Below are positions 24,997-33,484 of a stretch of DNA of 64,000 nucleotides, in pieces. The stretch is from Protaetiibacter mangrovi (lineage in GTDB: Bacteria; Actinomycetota; Actinomycetes; Actinomycetales; Microbacteriaceae). The translations under genes were made by a program, and so were the position numbers. The first letter of the stretch is position 1; each line of letters opens with the position of its first letter. Under the pieces are notes generated by a model. It searched no databases, was not told where the DNA came from, and saw only the letters and a list, made by a program, of their open reading frames with translations. The stretch is taken from assembly GCF_024752305.1 (NCBI RefSeq), contig NZ_JANTHX010000008.1, positions 517,341-581,340 of the forward strand, in the 5' to 3' direction.

Positions 24997-27489
24997 GTGA
25001 GCCAGCCCGCCGCACCCGCGCTCGAGCGCGACGGCGACGTCCGGGACCTCGTCCGACGCCTGACCCTCGACGAGAAGGTGCGCGTGCTGACCGGCCGCAC
25101 CGCCTGGCGGCTGCACGAGCTGCCCTCGGTGGGACTGCGCTCCATCGCGATGTCCGACGGCCCCGTCGGGGTGCGCGGCCTCGGCGAGGTGCCGGGCGAG
25201 ACCTCGGCGCTGTTCCCCGCACCGAGCGCGGTCGGCGCCACCTGGGACGCCGAGCTCGCCGCGGAGGTCGGCGCGGCGTTCGCCCGCGAGGCGCGCGACC
25301 ACGGCGTCGACGTCGTGCTCGCCCCCCAGGTCAACATCCAGCGCACGCCCGTGGGCGGGCGGCACTTCGAGTGCTACTCCGAGGATCCGCTGCTGACGTC
25401 GCTCGTCGGCGGGGCGGTCATCCGCGGCATCCAGCGGGAGGGCGTGGCGGCCTGCGTCAAGCACTACATCGCCAACGACTCCGAGACCGACCGCACCGAG
25501 TACCTCGCCACCCTGGACGCGCAGACGCTGCGCGAGGTCTCGCTCGCCCCGTTCGAATACGCCGTCCGCGAGGTCGGCGCCTGGTCGGTCATGGCCGCCT
25601 ACAACCGGGTCGACGACGGAGTCGAGGCCTCGCCGATGACCGATCACCGGCACCTGCTCACCGATCTGCTCAAGGGCGAGCTCGGCTTCGACGGCGTCGT
25701 CGTCTCGGACTGGATGGCGGCCCGCTCGACCGAGGGCGCGGCCCTCGGCGGCCTCGACGTGATCATGCCCGGGCCGGGTGGGCCGTGGGAGGAGCGACTG
25801 CTCGAGGCGGTGCGCGCGGGCCGCGTGCCGGAGGGCCTCGTCGACGACAAGGTCGCGCGCATCCTGCTGCTCGCCCGCCGCGTCGGCGCCCTCGACGCCC
25901 CCGAGCAGGTTCCGAGCGCCGGCCCCGACGTCGCCGAGCTCATCACGCGGGTCGCCGCCCGCTCCACCGTCGTGCTGCGCCGCGACGAGCAGGCCCCGGT
26001 CTGGGATCGCCCGGCCCCCGCACGCATCGCCCTGCTCGGCCCGAACGCCGTGCGCCCCCACGTGCTGGGCGGCGGCAGCTCGACCGTGCATCCGGCGCAC
26101 GTCGTCGCCCCCGCGGAAGGGCTCGCCGCACGATTCCCTGGTGCCGAGCTCGTCGTCCGCCGCGGGGGCGACTCCCGCCGCCTCACCCCCGACCTCGAGC
26201 TCGCCGACCGCACGGCGCACGCCGACGGCGCGCTTCTCGAGGCCGAGCTGCTCGCGGCCGACGGACGCGTGCTCGAGACGCGCCGACTGCACGACTGGGA
26301 CGGCTGGCTGCGCGACCTCGGCGACGCGGTGCACCGCGTGCGGCTGCGCGCCGAACTGCGCCTCACCGAACCGGGCACCCACCGCCTCGAGGTCGCGACG
26401 GTCGGCGGCTACCTCGTCCGCATCGACGGCGAGACCGTCGCCGAGCACGCCGACGAGGTCGGCGTCGAGGTGATCCTCGACTCGTCGATCAACACCCCCG
26501 AGGGTCACGGGGGAGACGTCGAGATCGACGCACCCCGGGTCGTCTCGCTCGAGAGCGAGCACCTCGTGATCCGCGCGGGCGGCTACGGCGCGATCATCCG
26601 CGCGGGACTGCGCCACCGCGCCCCGGGCGAGGATCCCGACACCGAGCTCGCCGCGGCCGTCGCCGCCGCCGCGGATGCCGAGCTCACGGTCGTGATCGTC
26701 GGCACCAACGAGGAGGTCGAGTCCGAGGGTTGGGACCGCACCGGCCTGCGCCTGCCCGGCCGTCAGGACGAACTCGTCGAGCGCGTGCTCGACGTCGCCC
26801 CGGACGCCGTGGTGGTCGTCAACGCCGGCGCCCCGGTGATCCTGCCCTGGCTCGCGCGGGCGCGCACGGTGCTGTGGGTCTGGTTCCCCGGACAGGAGAT
26901 GGGCCACGCCCTCGCCGCCGTGCTCGCCGGCGACCTCGAGCCCGCCGGTCGCCTGCCCTGGACCCTCCCCGCCGACGAGGCCGACGTGCCGGTGCCGCAC
27001 GCGGTCCCGGATGCCGAGGGCCGCGTCCGGTACACGGAGGGCATCCACGTCGGCTACCGCGGCTGGGAGCGCTCGGCCGCCCGTCCCGCGGCGCCCTTCG
27101 GCCACGGCCTCGGCTGGTCGAGCGTGAGCTACGACGGCGTCGAGACCCCGCGACTCGCCGCCGACGGCGAGGTGTCGGTCGCCGTCACCGTGACCAACAC
27201 GGGCGCGCGTGCGACGCGCGAGACCGTGCAGCTGTACCTCGAGCCCCCCACCGGGGCGCTCGTGGAGCGTCCGGTCCGCTGGTTGGCCGGATTCGCCGGC
27301 GTCGACCTCCCCGCGGGCGCGTCCCGCCGGGTCGTCGTCACCGTCCCGAGGCGCTCGTTCGAGGCCTGGGACGCCGAACAGGATCGCTGGATTACCGTAG
27401 CCGGGGAATACCGGCTCGGCGTCGGGCGATCCGTCCGAGAGCTCCTCCTGGACACCGCGGTCCAGGTGGACGACCCCGACGCACTGTAG
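24997..27489 (+). CDS. Glycoside hydrolase family 3 beta-glucosidase with PA14-like insert
   Basis: Enzyme of 830 aa with no signal peptide, so it is likely cytoplasmic. The TIM-barrel domain (about 10-300) contains CVKHYIANDSETDRTEY and the nucleophile Asp238 in GVVVSDWMAAR. The second catalytic alpha/beta domain is split by a PA14-like beta module (about 405-540) and resumes with VESEGWDRTGLRLPG. A fibronectin-III-like domain closes the protein (about 715-825). It should hydrolyse beta-glucosides or related oligosaccharides imported by the adjacent ABC system. It is the first gene of a six-gene operon; the signals ahead of it are described separately. Confidence 0.93.
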   Translation: MSQPAAPALERDGDVRDLVRRLTLDEKVRVLTGRTAWRLHELPSVGLRSIAMSDGPVGVRGLGEVPGETSALFPAPSAVGATWDAELAAEVGAAFAREARDHGVDVVLAPQVNIQRTPVGGRHFECYSEDPLLTSLVGGAVIRGIQREGVAACVKHYIANDSETDRTEYLATLDAQTLREVSLAPFEYAVREVGAWSVMAAYNRVDDGVEASPMTDHRHLLTDLLKGELGFDGVVVSDWMAARSTEGAALGGLDVIMPGPGGPWEERLLEAVRAGRVPEGLVDDKVARILLLARRVGALDAPEQVPSAGPDVAELITRVAARSTVVLRRDEQAPVWDRPAPARIALLGPNAVRPHVLGGGSSTVHPAHVVAPAEGLAARFPGAELVVRRGGDSRRLTPDLELADRTAHADGALLEAELLAADGRVLETRRLHDWDGWLRDLGDAVHRVRLRAELRLTEPGTHRLEVATVGGYLVRIDGETVAEHADEVGVEVILDSSINTPEGHGGDVEIDAPRVVSLESEHLVIRAGGYGAIIRAGLRHRAPGEDPDTELAAAVAAAADAELTVVIVGTNEEVESEGWDRTGLRLPGRQDELVERVLDVAPDAVVVVNAGAPVILPWLARARTVLWVWFPGQEMGHALAAVLAGDLEPAGRLPWTLPADEADVPVPHAVPDAEGRVRYTEGIHVGYRGWERSAARPAAPFGHGLGWSSVSYDGVETPRLAADGEVSVAVTVTNTGARATRETVQLYLEPPTGALVERPVRWLAGFAGVDLPAGASRRVVVTVPRRSFEAWDAEQDRWITVAGEYRLGVGRSVRELLLDTAVQVDDPDAL

Positions 27490-27572
27490 AGGAGAACACA
27501 GCACCCGCGGGCACCACCCCACCCTCCTCCGGCACGAGCCGGATCCATCACATCATCAAGGAGAGAGAGTCC

Positions 27573-29234
27573 ATGAAGAAGTGGATGACCTCGGTCGCCG
27601 CGATCGGCATCGCGTCGGCCCTGCTCCTCACCGGCTGCTCGGCCGGGGGGAACGACGGCGGTGACTCGGGCGGAGCCGCCCTGACCATCGCCAAGCCCGA
27701 CGGTGCCATCGCCACCGAGAACAACAACCCGTGGATCGGCGACTCGTCGGCCCTCAAGCTCGGCTACGCGAACGTCATCTTCGAACCGCTCGCCTTCGTC
27801 AACCTCATCGACCCGAGCCAGGACATCGTGCCGTGGCTCGCCAAGGAGGTCACCTGGGCGGACGACTACATGAGCGTGCAGCTCACCGCACGCGACGGCG
27901 TCACCTGGAACGACGGCGAGGACTTCACAGCCGACGACATCGCGTTCACCCTGCAGCTCATGAAGGACAACGCGGCGATCAACCCGGCGGCCATCCCGTT
28001 CGGCGACATCACCGTCGACGGCGACACGGTCACCGTGACCTTCACGAGCTCGGTGTTCGTCAAGCAGGACAAGGTGCTGCAGAGCTTCATCGTGCCGAAG
28101 CACATCTGGGAGGGCGTGTCGGACGTCACCACCGAGACCAACCCCGAGCCCGTCGGCACCGGTCCCTACACGCTCACGAGCTTCAGCTCGCAGAGCGTGA
28201 AGCTCGACCAGCGCGACGACTACTGGGGCGGCGAGCTCGCGGTGCCGACCCTGTACTACGTCTCGTACAACGACAACACGGCGCTCACCACCGCCCTCGC
28301 GAACGGCGAGGCCGACTGGGCGCAGGCGTTCATCCCGAACATCGACGACGCCTACCTGTCGAAGGACGAGAACAACGAGTACTGGGCCCCCGCGGGCCTC
28401 GGCGTGGACGCGCTGTGGTTCAACACCACCGCCAAGCCGTTCGACGACAAGGCGCTGCGCCAGGCGATGAACTACATCGTCGACCGCGACAAGCACCGCG
28501 AGATCGCCCGCGAGGGATCGGTGCCCGCGCTCACCTCGGTGACGGGTCTGCCGACCCCCGCCGGCGACCCGTACATCACGGGCGACTACACCGGCCAGGA
28601 GTACTCGGTCGACGTCGACGAGGCGAAGTCGATCCTCACGGATGCCGGCTACACCTGGAACGGCGACGGCAAGCTCGTCGACCCCTCGGGCACCCAGGTG
28701 ACCTTCACCATCCAGGTGCCGCAGGGCTGGAGCGACTACGTGACGGGCATCACGCTCATCGCCGACGAGGTCAAGGAGATCGGGATCGACGCGACCGTCG
28801 ACACCCCGGACGTCGACACCTGGTGGGCCAACAAGGGCACCGGCAACTTCCAGGCGATCCTGCACTGGACCGACACCGGCCTCACCCCGTGGGACATCTA
28901 CTCGGACGCGATGGACGGTGCGCGCTACCTGCCGATCGGCGAGCAGTCGGAGGGCTACAACTTCGGCCGCTTCGACGACCCGACGGTCACCCAGGCGCTC
29001 GCCGACTACGCGAACGCGTCGGACGACGCAGGTCGGGAGGCGGCCCTCGAGACGATGCAGACGGCGTTCGTCGACGAGGCGGTCATCCTGCCGATCGGCA
29101 CGCGCCCCTTCATCGGCGAGTACAACACCCGCAACTACGTGGGATGGCCGTCGGATGACGACCCCTACGCGGTTCCGGAGCCGACCCGCCCGCAGCAGCT
29201 GCTCATCCTGACCAAGCTGCAGCCCGCGAAGTAA
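27573..29234 (+). CDS. Family-5 (Opp/Dpp-type) ABC substrate-binding lipoprotein
   Basis: Extracellular receptor of 553 aa. The signal is [22 protein letters not shown] with lipidated Cys22. The SBP_bac_5 hallmarks follow: [19 protein letters not shown] and [23 protein letters not shown]. Family-5 receptors bind peptides, but several bind cello- or xylo-oligosaccharides. The GH3 gene 83 bp upstream makes an oligosaccharide ligand more likely here (inference). The start is set by AAGGAG 9 nt upstream of the ATG. A strong hairpin follows the stop and probably raises its expression over the other transporter genes. Confidence 0.93.
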   Translation: MKKWMTSVAAIGIASALLLTGCSAGGNDGGDSGGAALTIAKPDGAIATENNNPWIGDSSALKLGYANVIFEPLAFVNLIDPSQDIVPWLAKEVTWADDYMSVQLTARDGVTWNDGEDFTADDIAFTLQLMKDNAAINPAAIPFGDITVDGDTVTVTFTSSVFVKQDKVLQSFIVPKHIWEGVSDVTTETNPEPVGTGPYTLTSFSSQSVKLDQRDDYWGGELAVPTLYYVSYNDNTALTTALANGEADWAQAFIPNIDDAYLSKDENNEYWAPAGLGVDALWFNTTAKPFDDKALRQAMNYIVDRDKHREIAREGSVPALTSVTGLPTPAGDPYITGDYTGQEYSVDVDEAKSILTDAGYTWNGDGKLVDPSGTQVTFTIQVPQGWSDYVTGITLIADEVKEIGIDATVDTPDVDTWWANKGTGNFQAILHWTDTGLTPWDIYSDAMDGARYLPIGEQSEGYNFGRFDDPTVTQALADYANASDDAGREAALETMQTAFVDEAVILPIGTRPFIGEYNTRNYVGWPSDDDPYAVPEPTRPQQLLILTKLQPAK

Positions 29235-29250
29235 CACGCACCATGGTGGT

Positions 29251-29278
29251 GGGTGCCCCCGGGCGACCGGGGGCACCC
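29251..29278 (+). terminator. Hairpin after the binding-protein gene (partial terminator / stabiliser)
   Basis: GGGTGCCCCCGG and its exact complement form a 12-bp stem with a GCGA loop, 17 nt after the stop. No T-tract follows. Its place between receptor and transporter genes fits a differential-expression element rather than an operon end. Confidence 0.7.
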
Positions 29279-29328
29279 ATCCGCGAGATCCATCCGGTGA
29301 CGACGCCGGACGACGACAAGGGAAACCC

Positions 29329-30171
29329 GTGACCGACCAGACGCTGCTGACGATCGACGACATCGACGTCGTCTACGACGTCGACCCGCCCGTGCACGCC
29401 GTCCGCGGCGTGTCCCTGCGGCTCGAACGCGGCGAGATCCTCGGCCTCGCCGGCGAGTCCGGCTGCGGCAAGACGACGCTCGCCTACGCGATCCAGCGCC
29501 TGCTGCGCCCGCCGGCGGTCATCAGCGCGGGCGGCGTGATCTTCCACGATCGCGACGGGGACGACATCGACATCACCGCCCTCGGCACGGATGCGCTGCG
29601 CCGCTTCCGCTGGGACAAGGTGTCGATGGTCTTCCAGGGTGCGATGAACGCGCTCAACCCCGTGAAGAACATCGGCAGTCAGCTCGAGGACGTGTTCCTC
29701 ACCCACCGCCCGGAGATGTCGCGCGCCGAGCGCCGCGCGCAGTGCGCCGAACTGCTCGAGATCGTGCAGGTGGGTCGCGATCGCCTGCGGTCGTATCCGC
29801 ACGAGCTCTCCGGAGGCATGCGCCAGCGCGTCATGATCGCCATGGCGCTCGCCCTCAAGCCCCAGCTCATGATCATGGACGAGCCCACCACGGCCCTCGA
29901 CGTGCTCATCCAGCGCGAGATCCTCCAGCAGATCTCCGAGCTGCGCAGCCGGTTCGGCTTCTCCGTCATCTTCATCACCCACGACCTCCCGCTGCTGCTC
30001 GAGATCAGCGACCGCATCGCGATCATGAAGGCCGGCGAGATCGTCGAGCTCGACACCCCGGCCAACATCTACCGAGGGGCTCGGCACGAGTACACCCGCA
30101 CGCTGCTCAGCTCCTTCCCGAGCCTCACGGGCGACCGCGGCGGGTTCCTGCGGACGGGGGAGGCGCGATGA
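29329..30171 (+). CDS. Oligopeptide/oligosaccharide ABC transporter ATP-binding protein (DppD-like)
   Basis: ATPase of 280 aa. Walker A is GESGCGKTT, the Q-loop is [13 protein letters not shown], the signature is [15 protein letters not shown] and Walker B is [12 protein letters not shown], all characteristic of DppD/OppD. The end ([15 protein letters not shown]) starts the usual C-terminal tail. However, it lacks the Cys-rich iron-sulfur cluster tail seen in some family members. GTG start. It overlaps the DppF-like gene by 4 bp (ATGA). Confidence 0.93.
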   Translation: MTDQTLLTIDDIDVVYDVDPPVHAVRGVSLRLERGEILGLAGESGCGKTTLAYAIQRLLRPPAVISAGGVIFHDRDGDDIDITALGTDALRRFRWDKVSMVFQGAMNALNPVKNIGSQLEDVFLTHRPEMSRAERRAQCAELLEIVQVGRDRLRSYPHELSGGMRQRVMIAMALALKPQLMIMDEPTTALDVLIQREILQQISELRSRFGFSVIFITHDLPLLLEISDRIAIMKAGEIVELDTPANIYRGARHEYTRTLLSSFPSLTGDRGGFLRTGEAR

Positions 30172-30971
30172 CCACGCTCGAGTTCTCCCACGTCAGCCGC
30201 GTCTACCGGGTGCGGGGCGCGGGCGCCCTGCGCGCCCTCGCCGACGTGAGCTTCACCCTCGAATCCGGGCGCACGATCGCCCTCGTCGGCCAGTCGGGCT
30301 CCGGCAAGTCGACGATCGCGAAGATCCTCACGCAGCTCGAGGCGCCGAGCTCCGGCGAGATCCTGCTCGACGGGCACCCCATCCCGCACCGTGGTCGTGC
30401 CCTGCGGCGGTACCGGCAGACCGTGCGGATGGTGTTCCAGGATCCGTTCGCCTCGCTCAACCCGTACCACACGGTGCGGCACCACCTGGAGCGCCCGCTG
30501 CGCCTGGACCACGTCGTGCCCCGGCGCGAGATCGATGCCGAGGTGACGCGGCTGCTCGATCGGGTGCGGCTCGACCCGGTGCTCGCCGACCGCAACCCGC
30601 ACGAGCTCTCCGGCGGCCAGCGGCAGCGCGTGGCGATCGCGCGCGCGCTCGCCTCGCGACCGAAGCTCCTGATCGCCGACGAACCGGTGTCGATGCTCGA
30701 CGTCTCCATCCGGCTGGGGGTGCTCAACCTGCTGGCCGAGCTGCAGCGCGAGTCGAACCTCGGCGTGCTCTACATCACACACGACCTCGCGACCGCGCGG
30801 CATTTCTCCGACGAGATCATGGTGCTCAACCGCGGCGTCGTGGTGGAGCGCGGCCCCGCCGACCGCGTGATCCTCGAGCCCGAGCACGAGTACACCCGGC
30901 GCCTCCGCGACGCCTCACCCAACCCCGACCTGCTGTTCGGAGCCACCCGCGCCGAGGAGGCGGGCCGATGA
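30168..30971 (+). CDS. Oligopeptide/oligosaccharide ABC transporter ATP-binding protein (DppF-like)
   Basis: Second ATPase, 267 aa. Walker A is [12 protein letters not shown], the Q-loop is [13 protein letters not shown], the signature is [15 protein letters not shown] and Walker B is [12 protein letters not shown], the DppF/OppF pattern. It pairs with the preceding ATPase to form the heterodimeric motor. Its stop overlaps the start of the first permease gene (ATGA), so all four transporter genes are translationally coupled. Confidence 0.93.
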   Translation: MTTLEFSHVSRVYRVRGAGALRALADVSFTLESGRTIALVGQSGSGKSTIAKILTQLEAPSSGEILLDGHPIPHRGRALRRYRQTVRMVFQDPFASLNPYHTVRHHLERPLRLDHVVPRREIDAEVTRLLDRVRLDPVLADRNPHELSGGQRQRVAIARALASRPKLLIADEPVSMLDVSIRLGVLNLLAELQRESNLGVLYITHDLATARHFSDEIMVLNRGVVVERGPADRVILEPEHEYTRRLRDASPNPDLLFGATRAEEAGR

Positions 30972-31954
30972 GATTCCTGCTGCGCCGTGCCGTCTTCTAC
31001 CTGTTCACGCTGTGGGCGGCGATCACGATCAACTTCTTCCTGCCGCGCTTCATGAAGGGCGACCCGATCACCGCCTACCTCGCCCGCAACCAGGGCAAGG
31101 TCAGCCCCGAGGCGATCGAATCGCTCAAGGTGCTGTTCGGCCTCAACACCGACCGGCCGCTCTGGCAGCAGTACCTCGACTACTGGGGGCTGCTGCTGCA
31201 GGGCGATCTCGGGCGGTCGCTGTCGAAGGGGCTGGCACCCGTCAGCGAGGTCATCGCGGATGCGCTGCCCTGGACGGTCGGGCTCGTCGGCATCGCGACG
31301 CTCATCAGCTTCTTCGTGGGCACCTCGATCGGCACCTACATCGGATGGCGGCGGGGCAGCCGCGCGGAGTTCGTGGTTCCCGTGGCGACCTTCCTGTCGA
31401 CGGTGCCGTACTTCTGGCTGGGCCTCATCATGATCGCCCTGTTCTCGACGACGCTCGGCTGGTTCCCGGCATCCCACGCCTACGACAAGACGCTGACGCC
31501 GGCGTTGAGCTGGGAGTTCATCTCGAACGTGATCTACCACGGCACCCTGCCGGCACTCACGATCGTCATCACCTCGCTCGGCGGGTGGATCCTCGGCATG
31601 CGGAACATGATGATCACGGTGCTCGACGAGGACTACATCACGGTGGCGCAGGCCAAGGGCCTCTCGCCGCGGCGCGTGGTGGTGAACTACGCGGCCCGCA
31701 ACGCCGTGCTGCCCCAGCTGTCGAGCTTCGCGCTGTCGCTCGGCTTCATCGTCGGCGGCACCCTCATCATGGAGATGATCTTCAGCTACCCGGGCCTCGG
31801 TCTGCGGCTGTTCGAGGCGACCCTCGCGAAGGACTACCCGCTCATGCAGGGCATCTTCCTCGTGATCACGCTCTCGGTGCTCGTCGCGAACATCATCGCC
31901 GACATCGCCCACGCGGCCCTCGATCCGCGCACCCGACAGGAGGAGGCGCTGTGA
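30968..31954 (+). CDS. ABC transporter permease, DppB-like
   Basis: Membrane subunit of 328 aa with six TM helices. The N-terminal FLLRRAVFYLFTLWAAITINFFLPRFMKGDP is the DppB/OppB signature, and the EAA loop reads VAQAKGLSPRRVVVNYAARNAVLPQ. It begins in an ATGA overlap with the preceding ATPase gene and overlaps the next permease gene by 4 bp (GTGA). Confidence 0.93.
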   Translation: MRFLLRRAVFYLFTLWAAITINFFLPRFMKGDPITAYLARNQGKVSPEAIESLKVLFGLNTDRPLWQQYLDYWGLLLQGDLGRSLSKGLAPVSEVIADALPWTVGLVGIATLISFFVGTSIGTYIGWRRGSRAEFVVPVATFLSTVPYFWLGLIMIALFSTTLGWFPASHAYDKTLTPALSWEFISNVIYHGTLPALTIVITSLGGWILGMRNMMITVLDEDYITVAQAKGLSPRRVVVNYAARNAVLPQLSSFALSLGFIVGGTLIMEMIFSYPGLGLRLFEATLAKDYPLMQGIFLVITLSVLVANIIADIAHAALDPRTRQEEAL

Positions 31955-32988
31955 GCACCCTCACCGGCACGATCGCCACCGCCGAGGCGCCGCGCTCGAA
32001 GCGGTTCAGCGAGGCGTTCGCGATGTTCCGCAACGGCAAGTCGGTCGTCGGGCTCGTCATCCTCGCGTTCTTCGGGGTGCTGGCGATCGTGGGGCCGTGG
32101 ATCGCACCCTACGACCCGAACGCGATCGACCTGGAGGCGCGCAATTCGCCGCCGAGCCCCACCCACTGGCTGGGGACGACGCATCTCGGCCAGGACATCC
32201 TGAGCCAGATCATCATCGGCAGCCGCGACGTCATGTTCGTCGGCTTCGCGGCGGGCGTCATCGGCACGCTCATCGCGGTGCTGGTGGGCGTCACCTCGGG
32301 CTATCTGAAGGGCTTCGGCAGCGAGGCGCTCTCGGCGCTGTCGAACGTGTTCCTCGTGATCCCGGGGCTGCCGCTGATCATCATCATCACCTCGAACTTC
32401 GACGATCCGAGCATGCTGCTCATCGCGGTCGTGCTCGCGATCACCGGCTGGGCGTGGGGTGCGCGCGTGCTGCGCGCCCAGACGATGTCGCTGCGCAACC
32501 GGGACTTCGTGCAGGCCGCCCGCGCCAACGGCGAGCCGCTGTGGCGGATCATCGGCGTCGAGATGCTGCCGAACCTCATGGCGATCATCGCCTCGAGCTT
32601 CGTCGGCACGGTGACGGCGGCGATCCTCACCCAGACGACCCTCGCGTTCGTGGGGGTCACCCCCATCACGCGCTGGAACTGGGGCACGATCCTGTTCTGG
32701 GCCCAGAGTCAGAACGCGTTCCCGGAGCGCTGGTGGTGGTATCTGCCGGCCGGGCTCTGCATCGCGCTCGTCGGCACGGGGCTCGCTCTCGTGAACTTCG
32801 GGATCGACGAGTACGTGAACCCGCGACTGCGCAGCGCCGGCAAGCGCGCGCGTGCTCTGCGCCGCAAGGGCTTCACGCAGGCGGATGCGACCGTCGTGGC
32901 ACCGCTCGGGGCCGTACCCCCGAGCGCGGGGGAGGATGCGGCGGACGCCCGCGAGGACGACGCCCCGCGGGTCGGGACGGGAGCGTAG
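31951..32988 (+). CDS. ABC transporter permease, DppC-like
   Basis: Second membrane subunit, 345 aa, GTG start. The typical OppC start is present (FRNGKSVVGLVILAFFGVLAIVGPWIAPYDPN), as are the HWLGTTHLGQDILSQIIIGSR block and the EAA loop (VQAARANGEPLWRIIGVEMLPN). The C-terminal 45 residues are hydrophilic and acidic, longer than usual. It is the last gene of the operon. No stem-loop terminator is visible before the iron-box gene 55 bp on. Confidence 0.92.
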   Translation: MSTLTGTIATAEAPRSKRFSEAFAMFRNGKSVVGLVILAFFGVLAIVGPWIAPYDPNAIDLEARNSPPSPTHWLGTTHLGQDILSQIIIGSRDVMFVGFAAGVIGTLIAVLVGVTSGYLKGFGSEALSALSNVFLVIPGLPLIIIITSNFDDPSMLLIAVVLAITGWAWGARVLRAQTMSLRNRDFVQAARANGEPLWRIIGVEMLPNLMAIIASSFVGTVTAAILTQTTLAFVGVTPITRWNWGTILFWAQSQNAFPERWWWYLPAGLCIALVGTGLALVNFGIDEYVNPRLRSAGKRARALRRKGFTQADATVVAPLGAVPPSAGEDAADAREDDAPRVGTGA

Positions 32989-33014
32989 GAGTCGCAGCGC
33001 TCTCGCAGCATCGC

Positions 33015-33036
33015 TTAGGTAAGGCTGACCTATACT
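33015..33036 (+). promoter_or_regulatory. DtxR/IdeR iron box overlapping a leaderless promoter
   Basis: TTAGGTAAGGCTGACCTAT (33015-33033) closely matches the 19-bp DtxR/IdeR box (TTAGGTTAGGCTAACCTAA, from memory). It overlaps the -10 TATACT (33031-33036), which ends 7 nt before the ATG at 33044. Iron-loaded repressor would therefore block the promoter directly. Confidence 0.8.
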
Positions 33037-33043
33037 GAGAGCG

Positions 33044-33400
33044 ATGCTGCTCTCCGACGTCCTGCCCGCCACCATCGCCTGGAACCCCGGCGAGGGTGCC
33101 TCGGTGCTGCTCGGCGCGGTCGACGCCGACATCGCGATCGCCGAGACGGTCGCGGCGACGCTGCCCGCGAAGGCGCGTGGGCGCATCTTCCTGGAGGTGG
33201 CCGACGCCTCCGGTGTCCGCGAGTTCTCGGCGCCCGGGCGCGTGTGCGTCACCTGGCTGCGCCGCGATCTCGGGCAGAGCATGCGCACCGCGGTCGACGC
33301 CTGGCTGGCCGAGATGCTGCCGGTCGAGTCCGAGCGCGAGCACCACGTGTACGCCTGGGTCTCGGGCGACCGCGCCGCCCACGCCCTCACCAGCGACTGA
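33044..33400 (+). CDS. Stand-alone SIP (siderophore-interacting protein) C-terminal domain
   Basis: Protein of 118 aa resembling only the NAD(P)H-binding half of siderophore-interacting ferric reductases: VLLGAVDADIAIAETVAATLP, VCVTWLRRDLGQ and HVYAWVSGDRAA. The FAD-binding barrel found in full-length SIPs (about 250-280 aa) is absent, and no upstream coding remnant is seen. The iron box and leaderless promoter show that it is expressed as its own gene under iron control. It may work with a separate flavoprotein; that is inference. Confidence 0.8.
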   Translation: MLLSDVLPATIAWNPGEGASVLLGAVDADIAIAETVAATLPAKARGRIFLEVADASGVREFSAPGRVCVTWLRRDLGQSMRTAVDAWLAEMLPVESEREHHVYAWVSGDRAAHALTSD

Positions 33401-33413
33401 CCTGCCGCCCCTG

Positions 33414-33466
33414 CCGGTGGTCGAGGAGCGCGTCGCGTGGCGGCACGCGTCTCGAGACCCCTCGAG
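33414..33466. repeat. Intergenic palindromic repeat of Microbacteriaceae type
   Basis: The element runs from CCGGTGGTCGAGGAGCGCG to ACGCGTCTCGAGACCCCTCGAG, with partly complementary halves. I recall similar 'GGTGGTCGAG...CTCGAGACC' elements scattered between genes in Microbacterium-like genomes. Only this copy is evident here. It sits between two convergent genes and may act as a bidirectional terminator. Confidence 0.45.
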
Positions 33467-33484
33467 CCCCTGCTCCGCGGTCGG

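Noticed and set aside
33044-33400. SIP protein as a frameshifted pseudogene
   Set aside because: It has its own iron box, leaderless promoter and intact frame, and no FAD-domain remnant lies upstream.
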